Assembly (NCBI RefSeq): GCF_000521505.1
Contig: NZ_CP003915.1
Location: 4,216,001 to 4,280,000, forward strand
DNA from: Advenella mimigardefordensis DPN7
GTDB lineage: Bacteria > Pseudomonadota > Gammaproteobacteria > Burkholderiales > Burkholderiaceae_B
Length of the DNA: 64,000 nt
Reading direction: 5' to 3'
In this document: piece by piece, positions 63,173 to 64,000 of the stretch
Position numbering within the stretch: position 1 is the first letter of the stretch
Layout of the letters: every line of letters begins with the position of its first letter
Notes under the pieces: generated by a model
Told to the model about the DNA's origin: nothing
What the model saw: only the letters and a program-made list of their open reading frames with translations
Database searches by the model: none
Position numbers and translations under genes: made by a program

Positions 63173-63944
63173 GCTGAAAATCCTTAACCTGAATATTGTT
63201 CTCCAGTGATGCATCCACCGCAATATCAAACACAACGCGATCAGCCCGATGCCAGGCAGTGAACCACTCCAGCGGTAATCCATGCTGATCGTAATAACAC
63301 GCCTGCAATTGCAGCAGCGCATCGCTTTTCTTCACTTTAAGGTATCCGGCCAGCGTCTTGTCGCAGGGTACCGTCTGAATCTGATTGCGGCCCTGTTGGG
63401 GCTGGCGATTGAAGCGTTCCTGCAATTGGCGGTGCAGTGATTGATCGATCAAATCCTCGCTGCTCAGAGAGGCGAACGCTTTGGGCAGCCAGGTCTTCAC
63501 ATATGAAATAGGCTCGTCGTCAATATACCGTACGCGTTCCAGCAGCAGGCCGTTGATGTCTCCGTAGAACGCCGCCACCTCTGCAGGAAAGGCGGCCGCT
63601 TCCAGCCGGATGACCGAGGTTTGCAGCGGCGTCCCCTCACGTTCAAGCTGCGCATGCAAACTCAACGAGTTTTGCAGATTGCGGCGGTGTTTCATACGGG
63701 GAGCAACCACGGACGCCCGCCCGGCCTGCTTCAGAATGAATCCGTCATCAACCAGCAGCGCCAGAGCCTGGCGCACAACGCTGCGCGCCACATTAAAATG
63801 TGTGCACAGCGCGCTTTCGCTTGGAATCGGACTGCCCGGAGGCAGCCGGCTTTCGGAGATGGCGGTTTTCAGGCTGTCGGCAACCTGTCGGTACAATGCC
63901 TCTTTACCCTTGTTTTTTTCGTCAATTTTTTTCAGATAAAGCAC
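63159..63944 (-). CDS. GntR family regulator with UTRA domain (HutC/PhnF type)
   Basis: The 261-residue protein joins a GntR winged helix (PPGSPIPSESALCTHFNVAR, then SVVRQALALLVDDGF) to a UTRA effector domain (about residues 95-245: PISYVKTWLPKAFASLSSED, ACYYDQHGLPLEWFTAWHR). UTRA regulators sense small metabolites and usually control the adjacent operon, which would lie beyond the right edge. The start at 63944 leaves 56 bases to the window end. Confidence 0.9.
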   Translation of the reverse strand: MLYLKKIDEKNKGKEALYRQVADSLKTAISESRLPPGSPIPSESALCTHFNVARSVVRQALALLVDDGFILKQAGRASVVAPRMKHRRNLQNSLSLHAQLEREGTPLQTSVIRLEAAAFPAEVAAFYGDINGLLLERVRYIDDEPISYVKTWLPKAFASLSSEDLIDQSLHRQLQERFNRQPQQGRNQIQTVPCDKTLAGYLKVKKSDALLQLQACYYDQHGLPLEWFTAWHRADRVVFDIAVDASLENNIQVKDFQRAIK

Positions 63945-64000
63945 GATACCTCCGCCAAAATAAAACTATACCCCTTCTGATTTTGAAGCTGCTTCCCAAA

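Overview
The window reads as chromosomal DNA of a betaproteobacterium of the Burkholderiales, most likely family Alcaligenaceae. The gene content (three Bug-type solute-binding proteins or remnants, xsc-pta, hemA-prfA-prmC-grxD, copA-cueR) would fit Advenella or a close relative, but the genus is an inference from gene content and not a proven identification.

Region 1 (1-19000) is an organosulfonate and sulfur region. A divergent pair opens it: a truncated amidohydrolase on the minus strand and xsc-pta on the plus strand. Xsc cleaves sulfoacetaldehyde to acetyl phosphate and sulfite, and Pta converts acetyl phosphate to acetyl-CoA. Facing them, and all on the minus strand, is a long series. 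In transcription order it holds a fused SoxYZ carrier, a metallo-beta-lactamase-fold hydrolase, a small cytochrome c, a flavocytochrome c sulfide dehydrogenase flavoprotein, a TauX-like small protein, a TauY-like FAD oxidoreductase, an orphan amino-acid-type binding protein, tauA, tauB, tauC, a MocR-type TauR-like regulator, an IclR regulator, and a CobS-like AAA+/CobT-like VWA pair. Together these genes would import taurine, deaminate it to sulfoacetaldehyde, split off sulfite and feed carbon to acetyl-CoA. A candidate TauR operator (two direct repeats 23 bp apart) lies upstream of tauX.

Region 2 (19000-30400) is accessory catabolism: a tandem pair of paralogous lipoproteins; a LysR/Bug/PIG-L/RraA set that looks like the lower gallate (4-oxalomesaconate) pathway, in which the aldolase has an odd repeat-containing C-terminal extension; a sugar-acid set (Bug protein, SDR, enolase-superfamily dehydratase, FadR-type regulator with a 32-bp near-palindromic operator); an FMN-binding protein, a small secreted protein and a ZIP transporter.

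Region 3 (30400-42250) holds an orphan type VI secretion amidase effector and immunity pair (Tae4/Tai4), a secreted phytase-like protein, NDH-2, AidB, the copper operon copA-cueR with a typical 19-bp-spacer MerR-type promoter, an acyl-CoA thioesterase, an unexplained transcription unit with a long leader and a 51-residue protein, an OmpA-family lipoprotein and an XRE regulator.

Region 4 (42280-57100) is mostly core: metH facing away from a cobalamin riboswitch that precedes btuB-btuF, then a ferredoxin/thioredoxin-reductase-like flavoprotein, folB, ttcA, queF, an EI24 membrane protein, and grxD-prmC-prfA-hemA.

Region 5 (57237-61400) is a decayed genomic island at tRNA-Phe. A 74/76-bp direct repeat made of the tRNA 3' end and its terminator brackets about 3.3 kb with an SDR/LysR pair, an IS3-type transposase remnant, a Bug-protein remnant and an unknown gene. 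Just outside the right repeat lie a Fic-protein pseudogene with its catalytic core deleted and a frameshifted small secreted protein. The window ends with a sirtuin, a DUF2380-like secreted protein and a GntR/UTRA regulator.
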